From Phialocephala subalpina (taxonomy: Eukaryota > Ascomycota > Leotiomycetes > Helotiales > Mollisiaceae): a stretch of DNA of 64,000 nucleotides. The stretch covers positions 31,700 through 95,699 of the forward strand of contig FJOG01000012.1 of the NCBI GenBank assembly GCA_900073065.1, written 5' to 3'. Under the pieces are notes generated by a model, which saw only the letters and a list, made by a program, of their open reading frames with translations, did not search any database and was not told the origin of the DNA. The translations under genes were made by a program, and so were the position numbers. Shown piece after piece: positions 11,094-23,343 of this stretch; position 1 is the stretch's first letter, and every line of letters begins with the position of its first letter.

Positions 11094-11484
11094 TTAGAAC
11101 AATAGATGAAGAGAGAAGCTAGATACAGGAGATGCCACATATATCCTCATCCCGAAACCCAAATCACCTGGTGTTAACGTGACCCGAAGTGCTGTGACCT
11201 CATCCTCTACTGTGTATCTGTGATACATCAGAGGCTCAACTATCTTGGGATCTCCAATTTGCAAGGTCTGTGCAGACGCTTCAAGTTTTTCCACGTCCGG
11301 CTGATCAGTCTTGTAAACCTTCATCGATCCTTTGACTAAATCAAGAGTTTCCGAGAATCGGGTATGAAAATGTGGCGGCACTGTTGTGCCTTGTCTCCAC
11401 GAAAATGGTTCGCTTTCCTCCGTTCCTGGTCGCAGACTCCTCGATCACAAATCCTCTTTGGTCCCATCTCCTGTCTGTAGACAT
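11094..11484 (-). pseudogene. Cupin-domain protein fragment
   Basis: The minus-strand peptide contains SEPFSWRQGTTVPPHFHTRF followed by SETLDLVKGSMKVYK and ends GDLGFGMRIYVA, which follows cupin motif 1 (PPHxHxxxxE, here HFH with a downstream Glu) and the following strand. The frame opens only after a TGA near 11445. An ATG at 11484 (MSTDRRWDQRGF...) lies in a different frame, so a frameshift or lost exon separates it from the cupin part. Intact fungal cupins of this kind continue for some 50 residues after the point where this one stops. I read it as a truncated, frameshifted copy; substrate is unknown. Confidence 0.5.
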
Positions 11485-12212
11485 TTTGCGTCGTGTTTAT
11501 AAGGTCGACCGGTCTTGGTAACTGAGTTCAGCTTTTAGAATGAGCGAGGAAAATTTCAGTTCGGATGAGGGGTATATGATTAACCTTACATACAAAGGAC
11601 AACAGACCATCTTATATTTACACCGGTACACCGTATCTCACATCAAATCGACTGCTCGGCTGTACGAGCGATGATCTCTCTTTGCCACCTATATTACGGG
11701 CTCTTGGTGATTGGTTTTTGATATGGTTCAGGATTTGTGATAGGTCGAGGCCAAACCCATCTTGAACCCCGCAGCACCAGTGCAGCAAGGTATTTCGTTA
11801 CGTAACTCATTACTGTACTGTATATGCGATCTGCACTTTGTCCTTTCTAACTTAGCTGGGCACTTGGCTCGTAATCTTACACACACACACACATTTCTAT
11901 TACGCCCAAGACAGGGTGCAAAACCCTCAGGCAGCTATCGAAGATCCGCTAAGCCTACTCTAGCATTGTCCAAACTCGGTGCTAAGCCCTAACGTTACAC
12001 AATCAAACCGCAGCAATCCATCGTCTGTTCTCTAAAGCGTTCTCTATCCCTCATACTTAGCTTCGCCTACCCTATCCCAATTCCGGAGCCTTTGACCAAG
12101 GTCTTAGACCACTCTCTTCCATCGCAATTGATGAAAAGTATAACGTCCTATTATCGTCAGAAATAGCTAACCTACCCAAACATGGGCAACCACGTGCGGC
12201 AGGTAGATAGCG
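11485..12212. other. Intergenic DNA with a CA microsatellite
   Basis: No convincing gene. A short (CA)n run occurs at about 11880-11894. The left end of the LINE fragment probably lies near 12,000-12,200, but no 3' end or poly-A was recognised. Confidence 0.4.
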
Positions 12213-12941
12213 TTAGTCGTACGAATGCAATGGTGACGGTCGTAACTTGGCGAGCTCCCGTCGATATCCTGGACACCCTGAATCCGTTGCCTTGTGGGCA
12301 CTCTTCCCACCACACGCCGCGCAACTGAAGGTCGTTGAGGTGCATGTCGATGCCGTATGTCCCGGAAGTGCACACTGTCCACAGATCGGAGCCGGCGCCC
12401 GGCAACGGTAATGTAGATGGCCATAAAGGTGACAGCGATAGCATCGCGCAGGTTGACGGCCTATGACGAATGGGCGAGTGAATGAACACTCTCCGTTGGC
12501 CATAGTAACAGTCATCTTCGCAAGGAGCCTGTCGACCTCCTCCTTCGCATCCAGATATACCACCATCGAGCGATACTCCTTATCCACAGACACATTCCCG
12601 AGCCACCGCATCTTATGAACCTTAACCCCATTCATCCTGCTAGAGAGAGCACAGCCCACCTCGTCCGTGGCCACCTCGCGATATACCCTATCGACCCTCA
12701 TGGGATACCACTGCTCTCCGTACAGCGTTCCCCTATCAAAGTGTGTCCTGAGCCAAGTGCCGTCCCTCCGTACCTTATCGACATCGTCGCCATGAAAGAG
12801 AAGCCGGTAACGACCGTTTCCTTTTGAATTGACTCCTAAACAGGTTATACCCTTCTCCTTGAGAGCCTCGTTCACCCGCCTGCGCACCGTCCCAGCGTTC
12901 CCTTCCCTGATCTCTGGCAGGCACAGAATTGTATTGCAAAT
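12213..12941 (-). CDS. Tad-like LINE ORF1 (Gag-like zinc-knuckle protein), truncated
   Basis: A minus-strand frame open from a TAG at 12942 to the stop at 12213, 242 residues, without a good ATG at the front. It has the ORF1 layout of fungal Tad-type LINEs: an N-terminal RNA-binding-like region (LPEIREGNAGTVRRRVNEAL), a middle region, then CCHC knuckles. Two are canonical CX2CX4HX4C (CYRCHLYGHLHYRC and CGQCALPGHTASTC) and a third is looser (CAACGGKSAHKATDSGC). The protein would coat the element RNA. No reverse-transcriptase ORF2 follows to the left, so the copy is truncated. Its GC content is normal, so it has been little affected by RIP compared with the copia element nearby. Confidence 0.75.
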   Translation of the reverse strand: MCNTILCLPEIREGNAGTVRRRVNEALKEKGITCLGVNSKGNGRYRLLFHGDDVDKVRRDGTWLRTHFDRGTLYGEQWYPMRVDRVYREVATDEVGCALSSRMNGVKVHKMRWLGNVSVDKEYRSMVVYLDAKEEVDRLLAKMTVTMANGECSFTRPFVIGRQPARCYRCHLYGHLHYRCRAPAPICGQCALPGHTASTCTSTTFSCAACGGKSAHKATDSGCPGYRRELAKLRPSPLHSYD

Positions 12942-13623
12942 CTACGAATAAACTACAATACAAGTAGGGCCAGCAACCTCCCTACCACGCTTTCCCGCAG
13001 GCCCGGTAAGTCTATTGCCCCTAAAGGCTCACTCCTGGCCGCCTGCTTCGAGAGGAAGGCCCAGGAGCAAAACCTTCCTCTACGCCCCCTGTCCTGTTTG
13101 CTCCTTAAGCCGGTATCAACGCGCAGCCCACTGCCCCGTTCTACCTACAGACCGACACGCGCATCCGTCCTCTCGAGCCATATAGAAGGTGTTGTTTCCT
13201 GCCACCAGGCCATCGCCTCCATTATATGCTGCGCCCCATGGCTATGAACCACTTCGCGCTACTTTGCCAGGTCTCCCCTCACAGCAAAGCCGACCGTGTC
13301 TCGCAGAGGTTGCCCTGTTGTACCTACACCCCTAGCCAGGCGGCGCAGTATGGCGTTTCCCCCCTACTAACCAATACGCCGCTTCATCTTCACCTGCTGT
13401 CCCCCTGTGTGCCTGTAGTACCGGCTTCCTGTGTAACCAGGACCTGGCTGCCTGTGGACTCAGTCTCTAGGTCGACAGCTGCTAGTGGTATGGCTAGACT
13501 CCGAGAGTCGAACACCCGCAGGACCTGGCCACTGGCCGATCTTGACTGGGATCGCGCAAGCGCTATAGTAGTCGTGCCCGTGATGCTCGAATTGATCATC
13601 GTGGTTCGGACGGTCCCCGTAGC
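12942..13623 (-). mobile_element. Probable 5' region of the Tad-like LINE
   Basis: GC-rich non-coding sequence between the LINE ORF1 and the point (about 13624) where homology to the Ted1-like gene ends. The position and minus orientation suggest the 5' untranslated part of the LINE inserted into that gene, but I could not match it directly to a known element, and open frames here lack domains. Confidence 0.4.
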
Positions 13624-14595
13624 CAGCACGGTAACATGTGTGGGAACTGTCCACCAGTGCAATGTACGGTAGATGTGTCCGAGATAGAAGTCGTTGCCTA
13701 CATGATCGATTCTTTTCCGGTAGAACTCAAGCGCGTTCGGGATATCGTCGAGATAGAAGTCGACCAAGTCATGCAGGCCGTGTCTCAACCTCTGCAGCGG
13801 GTTATGCTTCGCGCCGTTGAGTAACAGCACATCTTTCCAAAACTTAGACAAATTGGGAAACGTCTCTGCCTCGGGATGAGAAATTAATGAGTCGCCTTCT
13901 AGTTGAGGGTCGCCAAGAGCTAGAAGCCTGAATGGTGCTACCTTGGAGGCATCGTGAGCGCTGAAGAGGGTGTGGTGCCGAAGGGTGTTGACGTATGCAT
14001 CGTTGGCATCATTTTCAGGGGAAGGAAACGCGCAGCCGTGGAAGACAGGATAGAGGTACAGGTAAGAGGAGGCACAAGGATTGAGAGTGCATGACGAAGC
14101 ACATGAACGAGGAACATGTAGAAGGGTGCATCTGTGCACGTTATGTGCTTGAAGGGGGGGAAAGCTACTTGGGGCGTGAGGGAAAGTAAGAACGGCAGAA
14201 TGGAATTCAGGAGACGCGACGACCTTTCTCTCGGCTGGATTTCGGTGGTGGCGCACGTGCCAATGGATGCCTGGATGCCTACGAAATTGAGGGTTGTAGC
14301 CTGGACTATAAGGCAGGAAGAAGACGTTCTCCGCAGAAGCGAGCGATGATGCAGAGCGAAGCATTTGACAGCGATCAGCGCTAAGCCTCCAGCGGACACT
14401 CGAGCCGGACTTGCAGATCAAGCTTCGCCCAAGCACTTCAAGCGACGTCAATAAGCACAAGGCGAGCAAAAGGCAACCACATAAAACATCTGCTAATTGG
14501 ACAATCATCGCATCAAATGACCTTTGAGATGCTCTGTGGAGAAATAAGTCCGATTTCACAGCCTTCCTTCCCCCTTCCATCAACCTTCTCTGCAT
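13624..14595 (-). pseudogene. Ted1/Cdc1-type metallophosphoesterase, truncated after N-terminal part
   Basis: The minus-strand frame from ATG 14595 encodes about 324 residues that follow the fungal Ted1/Cdc1-like family. Recognisable stretches are YLYLYPVFHGCAFPSPEND (end of a membrane segment), FRLLALGDPQLEGDS (the first metal-binding motif, with Asp and Gln), IPNALEFYRKRIDHVGNDFY and LGHIYRTLHWW, then THVTVL. Family members continue with GDL and the GNHD motif. Here the frame goes into unrelated sequence at about 13624, so the catalytic core is lost. These proteins are ER-membrane phosphoesterases acting on the GPI-anchor ethanolamine phosphate in yeast. The first 170 residues look poorly conserved and may include an unspliced intron or frameshift. 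The truncation point coincides with the presumed LINE. Confidence 0.7.
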
Positions 14596-14730
14596 GTTCT
14601 AGCGTGAATCCTCCCTGCCGTACAAGGGTCCGCACATGTGGGTGATAGACTCAGCCCCGCTGGATATCAGAACCACGACGGCGAACAGCCTCGTACCGGC
14701 TACTATTTAGCCCGAGGAACCCCTCACTGA
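14596..14730. other. Left part of a divergent promoter region
   Basis: This lies between the start of the Ted1-like gene and the copia element. Its partner is 20725-20855, before the gene at 20856. Bases 14726-14730 (ACTGA) are the left copy of the copia target duplication. Confidence 0.5.
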
Positions 14731-14960
14731 TGTCAGTTGAGGACTCGTAATCTGTAACGATGGTCTTAATGCGATGGGGAAATTGTAGCATATTGGCATA
14801 AAGCCGCATCATCAATTATATATTATCTTACTAGGCGGTTTGGCCTAAAGCTAATGTTCTAGCGAGAGCACTATATCAAGTAGATATTTCCACTTAGCTA
14901 AACAAACAGATTTGACATTAATACTATACATTTTGCCTCTAGCCGCTTCCGCAATTAATA
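14731..14960 (+). repeat. Left LTR of the copia element
   Basis: 230 bp, beginning TGTCAGTTGAGGACTCG and ending CAATTAATA. It matches 20495-20724 base for base in length. Which copy holds the mutated base varies from site to site. Confidence 0.9.
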
Positions 14961-17900
14961 GTTATTAGCATTATTATTCTTTTCCACTTATTAATCACTT
15001 GATTTATGATTATTACGCTATCCCTCGTTTGGTATTTCCACTTAAATCTCCCTCGAAAACGTATAAATAGCGTTACCTGTTGCTAAGACGCCTCGATTAC
15101 TATTACTAACTTTATTAGCGTAACTTTATTATATTTCATTATAAGATATATACTCTTTACTAATAATTAATATCCAGAGAAACGTGATTATCCTAATCGA
15201 TAAAATAAATTGGGATGATTTCCTGGAATTTACTAAGGCTATTACTATAAAGGAAAATATCTAGAAATATATAAACCTTAGAGTATCTATAAAGGAAATT
15301 CCGGTTTTAGATTATAACGAGCTAATTAAACCAAAACCCTCGGAATTCTATATCTCGATTTTAGTCCTAATAATTAGAAATATAAGAGCAATTATACGAT
15401 TTACTAAATATTTAGATCTCGACGAAAACGAGAGAGAAATTATGCGTTAAAAGATAAATAATTATAATTACCAGAAAAAACTTTAAAATAATTAACGTTT
15501 AATTCTTAGTAGTATACGAAAATATATTTATAATATTATAAACAAAAATAATTAAATATATTACGAAAACTATAAAAACTTATATAAAATAATATTTAAT
15601 TTATAATAAGAATTTACTTTTACGAAATAAATATAAGAATAATAAATTATTACTTTATAAAATCGATTAACTATAATTACTAAGAATTTAATAAATATAA
15701 ATATAACTTTTAAATAATAGTATATTATCCACGATAAAAGGAAAAAGATTAAATACCTTGATATAACCGGTAATTAACTTTATTATAAATTCTTAAACTT
15801 AATTCGAGATATTATATTTGATTTTGTTAGTCTCGAGCTTTTTAAACTATTAAACGAGGATAAATTACTCTTTATTAATTTCAAAACGCTTTTTCGCAAA
15901 TATTATAATTAAAGGCGCTATAACGTAAAACTAATACGCAAACGATATAATATTTTTATTATAACTTAAGATTAAGATGATTTTCTTTAATTAGTAACGC
16001 TTAATAATCGAGACGCTTTAAGGAAACCTATAAATCCTTGTATTTGCGGAGACTTTTATTAGTACGAAAACTGCCTATATATTATCGACGCGAAATAACC
16101 TAGGGGGTAAAAGCCAAATTCGGAGAAATAAAAGCTAATCGAAGAAATATGCGAAAATAATCGAAAAATTACTAAAAAAGTTAAATTTTTTCGCAAATAA
16201 AATAATAAAACGGCAAATAATAATAATAATACTAATAATAGCTTTAAAATAAATAAGAGTAAATTATTACTTTTAATTAACGCGAATCCAAGGAGAAATT
16301 ATATTATTTATAGTATTAATACTTTGAGCGTAAATATTAACGATTTTCTCGGGTTAAAGAAACTTATTACCAAGCTAATAAATATACGGTTTTCTGCTAG
16401 ATTCGATATTACTAGGCTAAGCGAGCTAATTATTACGTTGTTTTTTGTTACTTTTAATAAACTCGAAAATATTATAATTCTAATTAATATAATACTTTAA
16501 TACTTTCTCTATATAATATTCTTAATTATATAACGCGATTATAAGCTTAAAAATAGTTTTATTTTAGACTTTAAATTAATGATTTATATTTATAATAACT
16601 ATAAACGATTTAGCGCTTATTAGTCCGCAGGGATTAACAAAGTAATTTATATTAGCAATAAAAAAATAATTATCTTAGGATATAATAATATTATTATTAT
16701 TATAAAGTACTTTAGTTTCCCTCGTAGTAAGTTTATTACATTTAAGAATATAGTTTATTATCTTGGTTTTTAAACTAATTTTTTTTTATAATATTTAATG
16801 CGCTAAGGAACTTATTAAAACACGAAGTACTTAATTCTTAAGGAGAATAAATACATGATTTATTATATTTCCTTTTATTATAAGTAATATATACTCGAGT
16901 ATAATCCTTTAAATTACGAATAAATTATTAATATTACTTAGAATTCTTATAAACCCCTTAATTAAACTATAGGCATTACTAAGGATTAATATAAGTATCT
17001 TAAATATTTTTATTACAAAGTAATTAATTACCTCGAAATAAATACCCGCGGAGCTAAAGTTATTACGAAATACGATTAAAGTTATATTTATGAAACTTAT
17101 AAACTCGAAAACGCTAAAGAGATTATTTCTAAATATTTTTATACTCGCGATAACTAAGTATTTTATATGCTTTACGTAAATTAGATTTATATAATAGAAA
17201 AACTTAATAATAAAAACAAGATAATATACACGTATTATAATTTTTGTTATATATACTTTGTTTTTGCGTTATTAGACTTTAAATAATCTATTATTATTAT
17301 TATTATTATTTTAAATAATTAATTAAATATATTAAAAGAAAATAGGGATTTACGATTATAATTATAAAAATAAACAAATAAATTAGATTTAAGGAATAAT
17401 AAATTATATTAATTCAAAATAAAAAAAAGATTAAAATATAAAAGATAATACTTAATACTTATAACTAGAATAATCCTACGGAATATATTAAGGGGATAAT
17501 TATTAGCCGATCGAAAGTTATAAAGATTAGCGCCAAATTACCTACTTACTTATACTCGTATATCATGATATTAATTAGTTACCTTTTGAATAAATCACTT
17601 ATACGATAATTAGACTAAAAAATACTACTTGGTTTTTTCTAATAATACCTAGGAATCAAAGACTTAAAGCCAATTATTGCTTATTTATATGCTTATAATT
17701 ACAAAGCGTTTCCACTAAAAAAAAACATCCCAAAACTCGATAAGTTAAAAGTATATACTTAGATTAGCTAGTTAATTAGCTACAAAAAAACAAATATTTT
17801 CCTTATATAAGTTTTATTTTTACGATAAATAATTACTACGCGCGATATTACGTTCGATAAATCTTCTTTTTACGACCCAAAAAATAAGATTATTCTCACG

Positions 17901-18908
17901 GAAATTAAAACTCTATAATTAATTGAGATCATAAAGCTAATAAATATTCCCGAGGTTAATTATAATAATTTTATCCCAAAACCTCTTAAAGTAAAAGCAA
18001 AATACAAACGCTTAATTAACGCTCCCGGTGATATTATCGTTATTAAAAATACCTTTGAAATATAGTAACCTTAATAGTTTAAAACCCTAGAATTTACGCC
18101 AGAGTCTATATTAAAGCCTATATAATTTCCGGTTATAATTAATATTCCCGATATCTCGATATTATAATTATTACTTGTCTTTAGGCCAAACTAACTATCA
18201 TAAGATAATCTTACCGAACGTATATATATTCCAGATAATCTTATTATTAACCCTAATAATAGTCTATCAAACGATTTAATCTCTACGGAAATATCGGAAT
18301 CTCGTAATATAATTTAATTTATAGTATTATTTGCCGCATTTATTTACCCGAAGAAACTAACCTATTTAATCTTAGTAGATCTTTTATAAGAGCATATATA
18401 AACAGGGAAACGCGTTTACAAATAAGTAAAACGTTTCTATTTTATTTAATAATTTTAATACGTATTAATTTTTTATATTATTATTATACTAATAACTAGC
18501 TAGATATATCGGCGTTTATATAAAACTAAATTCCTTTTAGCGCCAAAAAACGTTTACGATCTCAAATGATATCCTTACCTTATTAACTTTTAGGCTACCA
18601 TATTATAAGAATACGCTAAACTTATCGAGAAAAATATATTCGAGATAATCGATAAAATAATATTAGGGCTAGCTAATTTACTACTTATATAAGTACTCAC
18701 TTATAAGTTTAATACAAATAAATACCTTCTCAAATATAAAGTATAACTAGTTACTAAGAGAGATTTATAATAATATAAACCTAAGGAAACTTATATTATA
18801 ACGTTAATAGCTCGAGTATTTCGAGTCTTAATAGTAATTACTACTTATTTCGACTTAAAGATAAAACAATTTAACGCTATTAATACCTTCGGCTAAATAC
18901 AATTTAAC

Positions 18909-19408
18909 GAGCTAATTTATACTAATTTCCCCGATAGATATAAAGTTTCTAACAAGAAACTCAAGCTTAATATAGCCTTTTACGGCCTAATACAATTACT
19001 AATTCTTTGGTTTAATAATATTTCCACTAAATATAAAACTTTTAACCTAAAGTTTATATCCAAATATATTTATCTCTTTATTAGCGATAAGCTTATAATC
19101 TTCTTTTATATCGATAATATTTATATCCTATATTACTAGTAAAATCAATTAGCCTATCGAGCTAATTTATACTAATTTCCCCGATAGATATAAAGTTTCT
19201 AACAAGAAACTCAAGCTTAATATAGCCTTTTACGGCCTAATACAATTACTAATTCTTTGGTTTAATAATATTTCCACTAAATATAAAACTTTTAACCTAA
19301 AGTTTATATCCAAATATATTTATCTCTTTATTAGCGATAAGCTTATAATCTTCTTTTATATCGATAATATTTATATCCTATATTACTAGTAAAATCAATT
19401 AGCCTATC
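18909..19408 (+). repeat. Perfect 250-bp tandem duplication inside the copia RT region
   Basis: Bases 18909-19158 and 19159-19408 appear identical throughout. The unit contains the mutated YVDD box (FFYIDNI). Because both copies share the same RIP-type mutations, the duplication must be younger than the RIP, or an assembly artefact. Confidence 0.9.
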
Positions 19409-20494
19409 CTACTAACAAATTTGCGGCTCCGAGACTTATTTAACTATAATCTCCCGATTAGATATAGTATATACCACCTTACTACTAGCAATATTTTATA
19501 TAAACCTAGCACTTAAATATTAATAAGCTGCTAACGATTTATTAGATTACCTCGAGAATACAAAATACTTAGCTCTTAAGCTCGGGGGTATACGCGCGTT
19601 TACCCTAACTCTAACGATAAACTCGATCGTAAATCTCTAAAAAACTATAAGTAATGCCTCTCTAGCTAATAACCCTAATACTCGCAAAAACACTAGAGGA
19701 TATATTTTTTAGCTATTTAGTAATACGATCAATTAGAAAAGTAGTTAACAAGATATAATCTCTACGTTTATAACGAAAGCAAAACTTAAGGTTCTCGCTT
19801 TAATTTACACGTAACTATTATAATAATATAAGTTCTTTAGCGCCATTAGCCTAAATCTTCCTAACGATAACATGATTTACTATAATAACTTATAAACTAT
19901 TCATCTTATAATAAAAAACTCTCCGAAGCTTATTACAAAACTACGATACGTCGATATTTACTAGCATTAATTACGCGAGCAAACAAGAAACAAAGTTATT
20001 AACATCAAATAGATTAGCACTAATAAGATAATCGCAAACGGTTTTACTAAGGCCTTACCACGCTAAAAGCATGAATCTTTCCTTAAATACTTTAATCTTA
20101 TTAATATTAAGCATTTAATTAACCTTTAAAAGCTTATCGTTAACCCGTTTAAACAATTATTATAATTATTATTACCTTATTATAATAAAGTATATTTCCG
20201 GGTAATTTAATATTACTTATTTCAGTTATAATATCCAGTATATTCTCGACGCGCTTAACTATTTTTATTATATTCCGATTTTCATTTACTCTCGCGTTTT
20301 AATATTAAATTACTATTATTTTCGAGACTACGCGATTTCCTAGATATTCTCTTTAGATATAAATTATGTTCGTAATATTATAATCTTTACTCTTTTAATT
20401 ACTTTGTTGCTTTCTTACCTAGGCTTTATTTTTATAACTCTTAAATACTCTCTTACGTTTAAAAAGACCAGCAAACTAACCTTCCTAGGGGGTA

Positions 20495-20724
20495 TATTAA
20501 TTAAAGACTCGTAATCTGTGACGATAGTCTTAATGCGATAGGGAAATTATAGCATATTGGCATAAAGCCGCATCATTAGTTATACATCATCTCACTAGGC
20601 GGTTTGGCCTAAAGCCGATGTTCCAGCGAGAGCACTATATTAAGCAGACATTTCCACTTAGCTAAACAAACAGATTTGACATTAATACTATACATTTTGC
20701 CTCCAGCCGCTTCCGCAACTGATA
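20495..20724 (+). repeat. Right LTR of the copia element
   Basis: 230 bp, beginning TATTAATTAAAGACTCG after the purine tract and ending CAACTGATA, followed by ACTGA at 20725-20729. Confidence 0.9.
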
Positions 20725-20855
20725 ACTGATAAGACCCTTATTGCTCTCGCACAGATCACTGCTGTCACTGATTTCCAGAATAACACAAAAGACAGCACTG
20801 CTATAGTTACACAGATTACGCGCCTCCGGATGAAATAGGCGGCGCAGTTTCCAAT

Positions 20856-23343
20856 ATGCCATTTGGATTCGACAAACGGTCCTCCCTTAAGGGAGAGAAG
20901 GTCAATGGAACCACTTCATATCCCACAGAGAAACAGGAGAATATCGTTCCACCACCAGGGCCTCCTCCTTCCAAAGACGCGCCTCCCTCATATGCGCCCA
21001 CCGATCCCATCGCCCCAGAGCAAGTCGCAGAGCTGAACTCCGCCTTCGAGACGCTGAATCTCTCCGCACAGAACCCCGACTTCCCAAAGGCAGACCAGTG
21101 TCTTGCACACCTCAAGCTCCTCAGCGCTTTCCATGCCCTCAAAGAAGATGTTGGATACACAGATAACTTGTATGGGCTGTCGGATGCAAGGTGCGAGATA
21201 CTCGAGGGACAAAAACGAGATGAGGCGTTGGCGAAGACAAGAGAGAAGAGATGGTCGCTTTATGTTGCACGAGCTGTAGAACGGTTCGAGGATTGGTGGC
21301 TCAAGGTTTTAGTTCCCATGGAAGGCGGCGAAAGATTGATGGGCAAGAATATGCTGGCTACGAATGGCGCGTTCATGTCGTTTCCAGAGAGTGGACGACC
21401 ACAGAACTGGACTGTAAATATGTTGCCACCCTTGGGTAAGCAGCTTCCGGATGGTGGTTGGACCTCCCGTTAACAAATCTTTAGATGTTCTCATGGTTGG
21501 CATGCATTCCTCCTCAATCCCCGAAACTACCTCGAAGATTGCATTCGATTCGGGTTGAGGGATCTTTGGACTACCGGCATGCCATGGGCAGCAGTCAATG
21601 CCGCAATTGACACAGGTTTCAACTACAATGTTCCTGAGGAAGGGCAGAATGCTTTCGCTACGCGGACGGGGCACGGCTGGTTCAATTCTAAAGATCCCAT
21701 GACCAAGACTCTATACTGCCCAAGATGCACTCAACAACTGGACATCCCTTGGACGACTGTTGGAAAGAGCGAGAAGCCTACAGTTCAGGAGTAAGTCTGA
21801 TCTCAAAGCACCCATCCGCAACTGTTACTAATATTCTTCAGGATCACTGAACTGCAGGGAACGGGTTATGGCGATAGAGATCTCTCATACATCTGCCATC
21901 GATGCAGCGGCGAAATCAATCACGATCTCCTTCTCGTCGCTAAATTTAAGAAGGACACCGAGAACCTTATCATGAGAGACTGGCCACTCGGAGGTACCAT
22001 CCTCTCTCCCGCCACCGGCGCTCCTGCCGCCACTGTTGAGAAAGATTGGCACCAGTTCGACAACACCTTCCCTAACCGACTCATCGGAATGGAACTCCGC
22101 TCTAAAATCATCGAATTCGTCGATAACAACCCGGAAAAGCGGCCATGCATGAATGTCATCAAAGAGTTGATCGAGAAGACCATCACCAACAAAAGCGTTG
22201 TTCAAAAAGTCAATTCAAAGACTTTTGGTGGTACTTTGTTGCGCCAAGAACGACTTGCGATCCGTAAGATGATGTCCCGATACTGGGACAATACCTCGTG
22301 CTTGTCTATGGAACTTGGTGGAGCTGTTCTTCGACAGAGTGTGTTTGGTGAGAAGATGCACAGCATTGACTGGCTCCACAGCCCTGCTGCCCGAGAGACA
22401 ATGAACCGACTTCTGGAAAAATACCCTCGATTCATTCACCTTATTGCGACCTATCCACACAGCACAGCAGTCCCAACCTTAGACGTGGATTTGGGATGGC
22501 ACACTCATCAGCTCTCACCAAGGCAATATTTTGACTACACCGTCAAGAAATGCAAGAAATTCATCGACCATGACGATAAGATGGAGGAGGATGTCCTCTC
22601 GACATCTTTCGAATGGACCTCCAAGACATACGAGAAGCATTTCCAGGAAGTATATTCCGAATGCACGTGTTGGTATTGCGAAGGTACATCCTAGTTCCCC
22701 AATCCTCAACCTCAAACACAAGTCTCAACTACTAACGAGAACAGCAATCCGCTCAAAGCACATCTCCTCCTCAGCCAAAATCTTCGGCACTTCCAAACAC
22801 GAGAAGATCCTCAACAACTTCTACGACTCCGGCGCAGCCAAGCTCTGCCCACCGAACAACAGCGCACACATCAGTTCGCACAACGCTGTCAAGGTCGCGG
22901 AATCCGAAACACGTGCCAAAATCTACGAACGCTTGCGCGCACGTCGTCGTATGGAACTCGATGAAGCCTATACGAAGGCTTGTAAACGCGCTCAAGCCAA
23001 AGGAAGACCAGTGCCGCAACGGGATATATATTATGCAGGTGTGGGAGCCTGGGGATACCCGTATATGATGTATGGACCGTATATGAGCATGGGCATGTAT
23101 CCGATGTACTATGCGGGTGATCCCTATTGTCTCCCGTTGGGTGCGGGCATGGCGGGGAATTGTGCGGCGGGCACTTGCAGTGGTGGTGTTGCGGGCGGTG
23201 GATGTGGTGGGCCTGGAGGTTGCGGCTCGGTTGGCGGGTGCGCAGGAGGGGGAGGATTTGGTGGCTGTGGAGGTGGTGGTGGGTGCGGAGGAGGAGGAGG
23301 ATGCGGTGGTGGAGGAGGAGGGTGTGGTGGTGGAGGTGCTTGA
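20856..23343 (+). CDS. Glycine-rich-domain-like protein (DUF1399 family), with a one-base frameshift
   Basis: Four exons: 20856-21435, 21485-21790, 21842-22683 and 22745-23343, with introns of 49, 51 and 61 bp. The third intron has a TACTAAC branch site. The product (about 775 residues) follows the fungal DUF1399/GRDP-like family: a Pro-rich N-terminus, NMLPPLDVLMV..., WHAFLLNPRNYLEDC, the CPRC and CHRC pairs of a zinc-ribbon-like insert, VDLGWHTHQLSPRQYFDYT, and a tail of about 65 residues made almost only of Gly and Cys. Within exon 2 the frame changes between DVLMV and WHAF: the sequence has GTTGGCAT where the reading needs one more T. Everything before and after is open. This is either a recent inactivating deletion or a sequencing error. 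Function of the family in fungi is not known to me. Expression probably used a promoter now separated from its divergent neighbour by the copia element. Confidence 0.8.

Larger units (their letters stand above)
14731..20724 (+). mobile_element. Ty1/copia LTR retrotransposon, complete but RIP-mutated
   Basis: A 5,994-bp element with two 230-bp LTRs (14731-14960 and 20495-20724) and a 5-bp target duplication ACTGA at 14726-14730 and 20725-20729. LTRs begin TGTCAG (right copy TATTAA) and both end ATA. The LTR differences I aligned are almost all C-to-T or G-to-A. A purine tract (AGGGGG) precedes the right LTR. The interior is AT-rich with stops, but copia reverse-transcriptase words survive in the 18,680-19,440 region: a YKFDTNKYLLKYK-like run, DLKIKQFNAINTF and FFYIDNI, the mutated YVDD box. 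The order gag, integrase, RT, RNase H agrees with copia. The copy cannot encode working protein. Orientation is plus. Confidence 0.9.

Noticed and set aside
13226..13824. Plus-strand frames opposite the Ted1-like gene and LINE leader
   Set aside because: They are antisense to better supported coding sequence and have no domain.
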